Assembly: GCA_017557195.1 (NCBI GenBank)
Contig: JAFZAL010000041.1
Coordinates: forward strand, 1-51,066
Direction: 5' to 3'
Source: Thermoguttaceae bacterium
GTDB taxonomy: Bacteria > Planctomycetota > Planctomycetia > Pirellulales > Thermoguttaceae
Length of the DNA stretch: 51,066 nucleotides
The notes below the pieces were generated by a model. It was not told the DNA's origin, searched no databases, and saw only the letters and a program-made list of their open reading frames with translations. The stretch's first letter is position 1. Every line of letters begins with the position of its first letter. Below, in pieces: positions 25,879-32,971 of the stretch. The position numbers were made by a program, and so were the translations under genes.

Positions 25879-25936
25879 TTGACAGTGTCATTTTAGTGTA
25901 GTATACTACCCTTATTGGATACAATTAAGGGTAGTA
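25879..25936 (+). promoter_or_regulatory. Consensus sigma70-like promoter overlapped by an 11-bp inverted repeat (operator)
   Basis: TTGACA at 25879-25884 and TATACT at 25902-25907 with 17-bp spacing are close to ideal. A 12-bp palindrome gtagtatactac (25898-25909) covers the -10 box. A perfect inverted repeat TACTACCCTTA/TAAGGGTAGTA (25904-25914 and 25926-25936, 11-base gap) starts within the -10 box and runs past the expected transcription start. The second arm ends 12 bp before ATG 25949. Such placement suits a repressor, or alternatively an mRNA hairpin near the ribosome site. The rest of the gap (25653-25878) is AT-rich with nothing else recognised. Confidence 0.7.
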
Positions 25937-25948
25937 GAGGTGTTTTCG

Positions 25949-27373
25949 ATGAATTTTTCGAGTCAAGAGCTATTGTCAGCAACGCTGCAGTTTAATCCAT
26001 GGTTGACATCAGGAGTTGTGAAACCCAACGTTCCTGTATGGAAACGTCGCGTTTTTAACGAGGTTTTAAATTGGGTTGAACAACCCGTTCAAAATCGCAC
26101 TTTAGCTCTTGGCGGCGCGCGACAAGTCGGGAAGACCACAATATTTCTGCAGACAATCAATGCGCTAATTGAAAAAGGAACCCCGCCCGGCAATATTTTT
26201 TATTGCACGTTCGACCATCCGCTATTCAGTTTAGCTGGTGGAATTGACGCCTGCATTCGTCTGTGGCGAGAAATTCAGCCGCGACAGGAAGGTCCGGAAT
26301 ATCTGTTTCTCGATGAAATTCAATCCGTTCCCAATTGGCAGGTATGGATAAAACATCAAGCGGACTTCAATCCGGAACGGCATATTGCAATAACCGGTTC
26401 CGCCGCCGGGCTGCTGATGGAAAAAGCAGAGTCGGGAGTTGGCAGAATTCATACAATTCCTCTGCCGACTCTTTCCTTTAACGAATATCTGCAGCTTCGT
26501 CAATCGGCAGGGAAACAGGAACCTATTCCCCGTCTGGAACTTCCGCAAAACTGGGAAGAGTTGTTCGACTGGTCAGAAACGCAATTTATGACGGTTAGCC
26601 ATGTCTTTGAACCTCTGCAGGGGCTTTTTAACGAATACCTGTTCCGAGGCGGATTCCCTCGAAACTCATTGCTAAATTCCATCGAGCTGGTTCAGCAGCT
26701 GCTTCGAGAAGACATCCTTGACAAGGTTCTCAAACGCGACATGACGTCTTTGTACGGCGTACGTCGCATTCAGGAGCTTGAAACGCTGTTTCTTTATCTG
26801 TGCATGCACGACGGGGGCATACTGGACTTTCCTGCTGTTACAGAAAACTTGGGCATTACCAAGAAAACCGTCCTGAATTATCTTGACTTGTTTCAATCGA
26901 CGTATTTATTGCGTCAAATCCGCACTTTCGGATACGGAAAACAGGTTTTAAAAAGTAAGATTAAAACGTATCTCAGCGATCCCGCTATTGCGTCGAGCGT
27001 TTTAGTATACGGTTTATCAACCCAGGACAATCCCGAAAAGATGGGGAAAATCGTCGAAAGCTGCTGCTTTAAACATTTGTACGATCGCTATTCGCCAGCC
27101 GGCGGCGTTCTCTCCTATTGGCGCGGCAGAAACGAGAAAGAAGTTGACTTCGTACTCCAGACAGGCGACAAGCTTATTCCGTTTGAAGTCAAATACCGAA
27201 ACCAGCATACGAAGAACGAGAACCTGTCGGGGCTTTTGGAATTTACGAAACAAAACCATCTCCAACGCGCCGTCGTTTTTACCAAAAACATGGACGATTT
27301 CCGCCTGGAAACCATAAACGACTTAACCATCCTGCATCTTCCCGCCGCTTTGGGCTGTTACTTGTTGAATTAA
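25949..27373 (+). CDS. AAA ATPase with C-terminal DUF4143 domain
   Basis: A 474-residue protein. ATG 25949 has gagg at 25937-25940 about 8 bp before it; a GTG 9 bases earlier is possible. N-terminal P-loop: LALGGARQVGKTTIFLQ. Walker B: YLFLDEIQSVPNW. Sensor region: AITGSAAGLLMEKA, with LPTLSFNEYLQL next, as in the AAA_14 family. Residues about 230-330 form a helical winged-helix-like part (TENLGITKKTVLNYLDLFQS). The C-terminal DUF4143 region has a nuclease-like pattern (WRGRNEKEVDFVL, then PFEVKYR). Proteins of this family are common, often horizontally spread, and of uncertain function. It is monocistronic, behind an unusually strong promoter. Confidence 0.87.
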   Translation: MNFSSQELLSATLQFNPWLTSGVVKPNVPVWKRRVFNEVLNWVEQPVQNRTLALGGARQVGKTTIFLQTINALIEKGTPPGNIFYCTFDHPLFSLAGGIDACIRLWREIQPRQEGPEYLFLDEIQSVPNWQVWIKHQADFNPERHIAITGSAAGLLMEKAESGVGRIHTIPLPTLSFNEYLQLRQSAGKQEPIPRLELPQNWEELFDWSETQFMTVSHVFEPLQGLFNEYLFRGGFPRNSLLNSIELVQQLLREDILDKVLKRDMTSLYGVRRIQELETLFLYLCMHDGGILDFPAVTENLGITKKTVLNYLDLFQSTYLLRQIRTFGYGKQVLKSKIKTYLSDPAIASSVLVYGLSTQDNPEKMGKIVESCCFKHLYDRYSPAGGVLSYWRGRNEKEVDFVLQTGDKLIPFEVKYRNQHTKNENLSGLLEFTKQNHLQRAVVFTKNMDDFRLETINDLTILHLPAALGCYLLN

Positions 27374-27488
27374 AATGAAGACGCTGCCCACCCTTGAAAA
27401 AACTTTAGTAAGGATAAAAAAAGCGACCAACGGGAGCGAATATCGGCAAACGCGCGGCAGCGCGGATTGGGTGCAGCGTCTCGGCGCC
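27374..27488. other. Convergent intergenic region with imperfect inverted ends
   Basis: gacgctgcccaccc (27379-27392) and gggtgcagcgtc (about 27470-27481) are imperfectly complementary and bracket nearly the whole 115-bp gap. Inside are the word aaaaaactttagtaagga, also found at 24667 in variant form, and the GC-rich palindrome cgcgcggcagcgcg. It may act as a bidirectional terminator or be a small non-coding repeat unit. Confidence 0.4.
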
Positions 27489-28418
27489 TTATTTCCCCGA
27501 GTTGCGCTCCCAGAAGACGCCGTCGGAATAACCCTGGATTTTCGAGTCCTGTTCGGCTTTGTCGAGACGAGCTAACGCCCAGCAGCAGTATTGCGCGTTG
27601 AGTTCGATTCCGCAGTATTTTCTTCCGAGCTTTTTTGCGACGACAGCCGTCGTGCCGCTTCCTAAAAAGGGATCAAAGACCAGGTCGCCGGGTTTAGAGC
27701 TGGCGAGAATCAGTTTCGCCAGGAGCTTTTCCGGCTTCTGCGTTGGGTGATCCGTATTCTCCGGCATTGACCAGTAGGGTATAGAAATATCGTCCCAGAA
27801 ATTAGACGGGTGCGTCATGCGAAACGCGCCGTCGTCCGTCTGCTGCCAGTCTTTCGGTTTGCCGTCGACCCGATACGGCGCCAGAACCCGGCGTTTCATC
27901 TTAACCGCGTCCACGTCAAAATAATAAGAATCCGAAACGGTCGCAAACCAGACGTCCTCCGAGCAGTTCTTCCAGTTTCGTTTCGCGCCGCGCCCTTTTT
28001 CCCGCTGCCAGACGATTCGGTTCTGAACGGTCAAGTATTTGTCCAGAACAGTAAACTCCGCCGCAGAGCATTTCCAGTCGCCGCACAGATAAACCGACGC
28101 CGTCGGCTTGAGCGTTTTAATCAGACGCGGAAACCACTCTTCCAGATACTCGATATACGCCTCGTTATTACGTTTGTTGAACTTCAGCCCGTTGAATTCT
28201 TTAGTCAGATTATACGGCGGGTCGATTATCATCAAGTCAACAAAGCGTTCCGGCAGCGAGTCGAGAACGTCAAACAGATCGCAGTTGAAAACGCGATTCA
28301 CCATGTCCGGCGCCGTTAGAGGAAACGTCGGAACGTCCAGCCGCTTTTGAAGCTGCGTATACTGTTCTTCCGTCAAAGTGAGCGTTTGATTTCTCGGCGC
28401 GCGTTTTGGGCTGGGCAT
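27489..28418 (-). CDS. Orphan beta-class DNA methyltransferase (N6-adenine or N4-cytosine)
   Basis: A 309-residue enzyme with catalytic DPPY at residues 66-69 (LMIIDPPYNLTKEF), and the S-adenosylmethionine motif DPFLGSGTTAVVAKKLGR near residue 255, after HPTQKPEKLL. DPPY before FxGxG is the beta-class order. Length and NLT-KEF resemble small solitary or type II methyltransferases such as the M.RsrI group. No restriction endonuclease gene is next to it; the neighbours are the DUF4143 ATPase (convergent) and rplI. It may be a regulatory or protective orphan methylase. The recognition sequence cannot be inferred here. Confidence 0.9.
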   Translation of the reverse strand: MPSPKRAPRNQTLTLTEEQYTQLQKRLDVPTFPLTAPDMVNRVFNCDLFDVLDSLPERFVDLMIIDPPYNLTKEFNGLKFNKRNNEAYIEYLEEWFPRLIKTLKPTASVYLCGDWKCSAAEFTVLDKYLTVQNRIVWQREKGRGAKRNWKNCSEDVWFATVSDSYYFDVDAVKMKRRVLAPYRVDGKPKDWQQTDDGAFRMTHPSNFWDDISIPYWSMPENTDHPTQKPEKLLAKLILASSKPGDLVFDPFLGSGTTAVVAKKLGRKYCGIELNAQYCCWALARLDKAEQDSKIQGYSDGVFWERNSGK

Positions 28419-28441
28419 GGGGCGTGACAGAGTAAAGTTTA

Positions 28442-28522
28442 TAGTGGTTAGTGGTTAGTGGTTAGTAGTTTGAGAGAAAAACGCTTGCGTCCTTACTGCT
28501 TACCACTTAATACTTACCACTT
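28442..28522. repeat. Palindromic heptamer array E (GTGGTTA type)
   Basis: The left arm (28442-28472) has three near-perfect gtggtta units. The core acgcttgcgtcc is at 28481-28492. The right arm (28493-28522) is accactt/taccact-like and only partly complementary. It lies between the methyltransferase start and the end of the translation cluster, with both flanking genes on the minus strand. Confidence 0.82.
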
Positions 28523-28561
28523 TTCTCGGTCTGATATGCAGCGCCGAGATTTTAAAAAAGC

Positions 28562-28619
28562 TAGTTGTCAGTAAAAAGCTTTTAGAAAGAATTCTCTATA
28601 AGCAAAATACTGACAACTA
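28562..28619 (-). terminator. Perfect 12-bp inverted repeat after rplI
   Basis: tagttgtcagta (28562-28573) and tactgacaacta (28608-28619) are perfectly complementary around a 34-base AT-rich loop. It lies 38 bp beyond the rplI stop codon, at the end of the translation cluster. A 34-base loop is long for an intrinsic terminator and there is no clear T-tract, so an RNA-stabilising end structure or a relic repeat is equally possible. Confidence 0.4.
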
Positions 28620-28657
28620 ACAACGATGTTCGTTACCCTTTTAAGGGGGAGTCAACA

Positions 28658-29197
28658 CTACAGTTCAGCGGCAACAACCGGGACAACCCAAACCTTGAAT
28701 TCGGTTTCGATGTCGGAGCCGAGACGCGCCTTGATGGTGTAACGTCCGAGTTCCTTCAGAGGTCCTTCGAGAACGATCTGTTCCGGAGCGACGTGATATC
28801 CCTTCGCCTTCAAAGCGGCAGAGATGTTCTGAGCTGTAACGGAGCCGTAAAGCTGTCCGGAGTCGGACGCATTGGCTTCGATATTGACTTCCAGATCTTT
28901 GATCTGATCGGCAACAGCCTGCAGTTTGAGCAGACGATCGCGTTCCAGTTCCGCCAGCTGAGCCTTGTGCTTTTCTACCATGCGTTTGTGGTGTTCAGTG
29001 GCGATGGTTGCCAGACCCTGAGGAATAAGGTAATTGACAGCGTATCCGCGCTTGACTTCAACGACGTCGCCCTGCTTCCCGAGTTTGTCTACGGACTGAA
29101 TAAGCAACAACTGGAAACCGCCGCGTTCTCCCTTGGGCGCTCTCTTGGCGCGGAAAGAATTGCGCTTGATTTTCTTTTGTTTGGTCGTATTAGGCAT
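28658..29197 (-). CDS. rplI: Ribosomal protein bL9
   Basis: A 179-residue large-subunit protein. An N-terminal basic extension of about 28 residues (KQKKIKRNSFRAKRAPKGER) precedes the canonical start LLLIQSVDKLGKQGDVVEVK, RGYAVNYLIPQGLA. A long central helix (residues about 70-105) and the C-terminal domain (GQLYGSVTAQNISAALKAKG) follow. The C-terminus is slightly extended. It binds 23S rRNA and affects frame maintenance. Downstream of ssb on the same strand, with a heptamer array between them. Confidence 0.96.
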   Translation of the reverse strand: MPNTTKQKKIKRNSFRAKRAPKGERGGFQLLLIQSVDKLGKQGDVVEVKRGYAVNYLIPQGLATIATEHHKRMVEKHKAQLAELERDRLLKLQAVADQIKDLEVNIEANASDSGQLYGSVTAQNISAALKAKGYHVAPEQIVLEGPLKELGRYTIKARLGSDIETEFKVWVVPVVAAEL

Positions 29198-29240
29198 TTG
29201 TAAATCCTTAAAAATGAGGGTTGAAAAAAATATGTAAAAT

Positions 29241-29295
29241 AAGTGGTAAGTTGTTAGTGGTTAGTGGTAAGTATTATTATACGTCCTAACCACAA
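29241..29295. repeat. Degenerate heptamer array F (GTGGTTA type)
   Basis: The left arm (29241-29272) has gtggtaa, gttgtta, gtggtta and gtggtaa-like units. The core is reduced to acgtcc (near 29281-29286), and the right arm is a single taaccac. It sits between the ssb stop and the rplI start. This copy looks decayed or truncated on the right. Confidence 0.7.
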
Positions 29296-29327
29296 AAACC
29301 TTGCCGACTTAAACGATGTTCTAAAGT

Positions 29328-29960
29328 TTAGAACGGGACGTCGCTGTCCTGTGACATCGGAGGATTGAATCCGCCGTCGTCGCCAGACGACTGAATATCT
29401 TCGTTGATTTGACGGGACGGGATTTCCTGGTTGGGACGAGAAGAACCGCCCTGGTTGTATCCGCCCTGATTTCCATAACCGCCCTGGTTATATCCACCCT
29501 GATTGCCGTAGCCGCCTTGGTTGTTATAACCGCCTTGGTTATAGCCGCCCTGGTTATAGCCGCCTTGACGTCCTCCGCGGTTGGAGTTGTTGTATCCGCC
29601 GCCGTCTTCCGGAGCGCCGTCGCCCTGACCGCGCGGCCCCAAAAGCGTCATTTGATCTGCAATAACGCGAATCTTGGAACGCTTCTGACCGTCTTCCTGA
29701 GTCCAGGATTCCTGACGAAGCTTGCCTTCAACCAGAATCGGCGCGCCCTTTTGCAGGTATTCGCCAGCGATTTCAGCAGTTCGATTCCATAACGTTACAT
29801 CGAAAAACGACGCTTCGTTGACCCAGTTTCCCTGCGGGTTTTTTCGTCGATCGTTAACTGCCAAAGTCAATTCGCAAACCGCAGCGCCAGACGGTAAATA
29901 CCGCACTTCAACATCGCGGGTTACGTTGCCCATAAGTATAACTCGGTTATAACTTGCCAT
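29328..29960 (-). CDS. ssb: Single-stranded DNA-binding protein
   Basis: A 210-residue protein. ATG 29958-29960 ([20 protein letters not shown]) is the family start; AAGGAG lies about 11 bp before it, whereas the in-frame ATG 27 bases upstream is not supported. The OB fold spans 1-110 ([31 protein letters not shown]). The disordered tail is built of repeated [11 protein letters not shown] units (about 120-180), and the end is the acidic DSDVPF tip used to recruit replication and repair partners. The Gly/Tyr/Asn/Gln-rich linker is longer and more regular than in E. coli. It follows rpsF in the cluster. Confidence 0.96.
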   Translation of the reverse strand: MASYNRVILMGNVTRDVEVRYLPSGAAVCELTLAVNDRRKNPQGNWVNEASFFDVTLWNRTAEIAGEYLQKGAPILVEGKLRQESWTQEDGQKRSKIRVIADQMTLLGPRGQGDGAPEDGGGYNNSNRGGRQGGYNQGGYNQGGYNNQGGYGNQGGYNQGGYGNQGGYNQGGSSRPNQEIPSRQINEDIQSSGDDGGFNPPMSQDSDVPF

Positions 29961-30130
29961 TTCGGAAAGTCTCCTTCGTTTGAACAAAAAAGTAAAACGG
30001 GGGAAATCGCGTCTGACTGGATAAGAACCCCGCCTGACGCATAACGTCGCGCGCAGATCGGCAAACGAAAACGAATTCGCTCTGCCGTCCGCGCCAAATG
30101 ACTCTGGTAATTAACGAACTGTCAAGGGTA

Positions 30131-30568
30131 TTATTCTTCGTCGTCCGAATCGGAATCGATAACGTCGCCGGTAACTGCGTCAACAGCAATGCTGCTGGCA
30201 GATTCCTGAACAACTTCATCGTGAGCCTGAATGAAATTGCCGGTCTTGGCGTTTTCAATCATGGCGTCCGCCATACGATTGTCGTGTTTGACAACCATGT
30301 GACGAAGATTGCCTTCGATGAGTTTGAACAGACGTTCGACTTCGATCAGCTTGACGCCTTCCAGACGGAAGTAGACCAGCCAGTAAACGCCCTTGCGCTG
30401 TCCCTTGATCGGGTACGCGAGTTTGCGTTCGTCGAAAATACGACTTACAGCAATTTCGCCGCCGTTTTCAGTAATAGCAGCTTCGATTTTCTTGGGGGCA
30501 GCTTCCGGATCGCGCGCGTAAAGCGCGGTATCCAAAATGAACATTCCTTCGTAAAAATTGACAGACAT
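30131..30568 (-). CDS. rpsF: Ribosomal protein bS6
   Basis: A 145-residue small-subunit protein with YEGMFILDTALYARDPEAAP, a conserved middle (AYPIKGQRKGVYWLVYFRLE) and FKLIEGNLRHMVVK. The acidic C-terminal tail (DSDSDDEE) is longer than in E. coli before modification. GAGAGG lies just upstream of ATG 30566-30568. In many bacteria rpsR follows; here ssb follows directly and no rpsR is present in the 170-bp gap. Confidence 0.96.
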   Translation of the reverse strand: MSVNFYEGMFILDTALYARDPEAAPKKIEAAITENGGEIAVSRIFDERKLAYPIKGQRKGVYWLVYFRLEGVKLIEVERLFKLIEGNLRHMVVKHDNRMADAMIENAKTGNFIQAHDEVVQESASSIAVDAVTGDVIDSDSDDEE

Positions 30569-30608
30569 TGCGCCTCTCTCTATAAAATCTGAATGGTTAA
30601 GTATTTTG

Positions 30609-31166
30609 TTAATTAAACTGGTTCATGCAGGAATCGATTCCCTGTTTGAGCCAGACGACTGCCGCCTGCGCCGCCGCTTCTATGCTGGACTGCGCCAACG
30701 GCTTCTCTTCCGAGGAAAACCCGCTCAAGACCCAATCGACTACTGACATTTTATCGCCCGGATGACTGATTCCCAGCCGAAGCCGGGGGAACTCTTCCGT
30801 GCCTAAAAGCCGAATAATGTCAGCCAGTCCTTTTTGTCCGCCAGACGACCCGCCGGTTCTGATCCGAATTTTGCCGACCGGCAAACTCAAGTCGTCACAG
30901 ACAACCAAAATGTCGGATAAATTGAGCTTGTAAAACCCTTTCGCCTCCGACACCGACAAGCCTGAACGGTTCATATAAGTTAGCGGAGAAAGCAGTACGA
31001 CTTTCTCTCCCGAAATATTTAATTCCACGTATTCCGCATGGAACTTTGATTTCGGACGCCCGGCGCCGTGCTGGCGAGCCAGCAAGCCCACGACCTCGTA
31101 ACCCATATTGTGCCGCGTTCCAACGTATTGTCTGCCGGGATTGCCCAAACCGACGATTAGTTTCAT
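30609..31166 (-). CDS. pth: Peptidyl-tRNA hydrolase
   Basis: A 185-residue enzyme that releases peptides from stalled peptidyl-tRNA. MKLIVGLGNPGRQYVGTRHN contains the catalytic His (about residue 19). Also seen: LLSPLTYMNRSGLSV (Asn contact), VVCDDLSLPVGKIRIRTGGS, SSGGQKGLADII and FPRLRLGISHPGD. Standard length. Second in the rplY-pth-rpsF-ssb-rplI cluster. Confidence 0.96.
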   Translation of the reverse strand: MKLIVGLGNPGRQYVGTRHNMGYEVVGLLARQHGAGRPKSKFHAEYVELNISGEKVVLLSPLTYMNRSGLSVSEAKGFYKLNLSDILVVCDDLSLPVGKIRIRTGGSSGGQKGLADIIRLLGTEEFPRLRLGISHPGDKMSVVDWVLSGFSSEEKPLAQSSIEAAAQAAVVWLKQGIDSCMNQFN

Positions 31167-31250
31167 GCGGCGTTCTCCATCTCGAGGAAACTGAGAGTAA
31201 CGGCGTCAGGAAAAATCGCTTTCGCCAGCCGCCTCTCGTTTCCGATAAAC

Positions 31251-31889
31251 TTATTTCTTTTCTTCGGTTTCTTCTTCCTTCTTGCGTCCGATAACTTCCG
31301 GCTCAGCAGCGCCTTCAGCGCCTTCAGCCGCGGTCGGTTCAGCTTCAGCCTTGGGCTGAGCGCAGTGAACGACGATTTCATCGGCATCGATAAGAGCGCG
31401 AACGTCTTTCGGGAAAACGATCTGTCCAACGGTGATATGTCCGTTGAGCTGAAGATCGTCAATCTTAACCTGAATGAATTCCGGAATTTCAATCGCCGGG
31501 CATTCAATGTGGATTTCGTGAATATTCTGCGTTACAACGCCGCCAGCCTGAGCGCCGGGGCAATCGCCGTGCAGTTTGAGCGGAACAACAACGTTGACCT
31601 TTTCGTTGGCGCTAACGCGGGTGAAGTCTACGTGGTAAACGGAAACTCCCCATGTGTTCCACTGTACTTCTTTAATAAGAACCTGTTCGTTGACAGCGCC
31701 TGTGAGTTTAATAACTCGTTCGCCGCGACGAATAATCATCCCCAATTCCTTGGCTGGAACGGAAAGCATAACGTTTTCGCCTCCGTGTCCATACAGGATA
31801 GCCGGGACTTTGCCTTCATTGTTTCGCATGCGCTTGTTGCGGCGTTTGCCGGTGATTTCGCGCAATTCGCATTTCAATTCTTCCGACAT
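31251..31889 (-). CDS. rplY: Ribosomal protein bL25 (Ctc/TL5 type, two-domain)
   Basis: A 212-residue protein, longer than E. coli L25 (94 residues) and matching the TL5/CTC form. Residues 1-92 form the 5S-rRNA-binding beta domain (ELREITGKRRNKRMRNNEGK; VPAILYGHGGENVML). Residues 95-185 form the C-terminal beta domain (VVPLKLHGDCPGAQAGGV; DLQLNGHITVGQIVFPKDV). The tail is Ala/Glu-rich (AEAEPTAAEGAEGAAEPEV) and ends in charged residues. It is the first gene of the translation cluster, so the operon promoter should lie upstream of 31889. Confidence 0.95.
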   Translation of the reverse strand: MSEELKCELREITGKRRNKRMRNNEGKVPAILYGHGGENVMLSVPAKELGMIIRRGERVIKLTGAVNEQVLIKEVQWNTWGVSVYHVDFTRVSANEKVNVVVPLKLHGDCPGAQAGGVVTQNIHEIHIECPAIEIPEFIQVKIDDLQLNGHITVGQIVFPKDVRALIDADEIVVHCAQPKAEAEPTAAEGAEGAAEPEVIGRKKEEETEEKK

Positions 31890-32194
31890 AGTATCCTTCT
31901 TTCAGATAAAACTACTTCTGCCCGCCTTCGTACGGTCTATCCGAAACCGCGTCCAGCGACAGCCATCATTATATTTTTAACAGAAAATTTATGCATTTTA
32001 CATATAATTTTCTGAAATGATTATTATGCCGTCTTTTCTCATTTTGACAAGGGGGCAGAAAGAAAAAAACATCAAAAAATTTCAGATTCATTAAAAATAT
32101 ATAGGATTTAATTACTTAAAGCTTAAAGAAACGACGCGAGACAAACCTCCGCAATAAAGTTGTTCGTTGAATTATCCTATTTATATTATGTCTG
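31890..32194. other. Gap upstream of the translation cluster
   Basis: About 305 bp, AT-rich, with no gene. On the minus strand TATAAT occupies 31968-31973 and could be the -10 box of the rplY operon, about 80 bp before its start codon; no good -35 partner was found. The other half follows the CPBP gene stop and shows no clear terminator. Confidence 0.4.
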
Positions 32195-32971
32195 TTAAAA
32201 ACCAAACGTCAACGCCCAGTCCAGAGCCACGCCCAAAGCGGCGTGCTGAACCCAGCTGGAAATAATCGAACGGGTCCTAAACGCGATAAATCCCCAGAGG
32301 AGTCCTCCTGCTAAAGCGCCCCAAAGTTCTGCGCCTGGATGTCCAAAATGAAAAAAAGTCGAAACTGCCGTCTGAATCAGCAAAGCGTTAACGGCGCCGC
32401 ACGTCGGCGTCAAACCTTTGAGCAGAAAGCCCCGAAAAAAGAATTCGTATGCGGTATAATAAAGGAAAATATACGAGATCGCATGCACGAGAAACCAATT
32501 CAAAGAGCCTGACCACTGACACGCCGGATTTAAAGGATATACTGAACTAAAATCTGAAAAAGAAGCTGACGCCGCCCCTAAAACTATAAAGACAGGCGTA
32601 AATAACGACGTCCACATAATTGTCCGTTTGACATATCCAAACTGAACGCCATAATCCGAAAGTTTTTCTCGAAAAATCAGCTTGACAATTAAAACGGGAA
32701 CAACTCCAAAGAATCCAAAGGCGGCGAAAATTCGCCAGCAGCCAAAGAAAAACGTTGACCGGCAATTCGGCTCTAAAGCGGACAAATCCGGCTTGACGGG
32801 AAGGCATTTCCAACAGCACAGCGCAATCGCCATGTAGATTAAAATTATCGTTGGCTTAAATTGCTCTGAACCAAAAAAACTATCTAAATACGGAATTTGA
32901 AACCAGTGTTGAGGGCGCTCGAAGGGACTGTTACAAGTTTGATTGTCGGCAGGGGATGCATCGTTTTTCAT
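32195..32971 (-). CDS. CPBP-family intramembrane protease-like protein
   Basis: A 258-residue membrane protein if started at ATG 32969-32971 (MKNDASPADNQ). The longer frame adds 29 residues that are not membrane-like. Several helices are visible (PTIILIYMAIALCCW; IFAAFGFFGVVPVLIVKLIF; TSLFTPVFIVLGAASA; LVHAISYIFLYYTAYEFFFR; AELWGALAGGLLWGFIAF). CPBP motifs: motif 1 reads YEFFFRG, with the first Glu of the usual EExxxR replaced by Tyr; motif 2 is FHFGH; motif 3 is HAALGVALDW. Family members cut prenylated or other membrane proteins, or act in bacteriocin immunity. The missing Glu makes catalytic activity uncertain. Confidence 0.8.
   Translation of the reverse strand: MKNDASPADNQTCNSPFERPQHWFQIPYLDSFFGSEQFKPTIILIYMAIALCCWKCLPVKPDLSALEPNCRSTFFFGCWRIFAAFGFFGVVPVLIVKLIFREKLSDYGVQFGYVKRTIMWTSLFTPVFIVLGAASASFSDFSSVYPLNPACQWSGSLNWFLVHAISYIFLYYTAYEFFFRGFLLKGLTPTCGAVNALLIQTAVSTFFHFGHPGAELWGALAGGLLWGFIAFRTRSIISSWVQHAALGVALDWALTFGF

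Noticed and set aside
9088..29295. Heptamer arrays as possible CRISPR arrays
   Set aside because: Units are 7 bp and tandem without spacers, and arms are inverted. No cas genes are present in the window.
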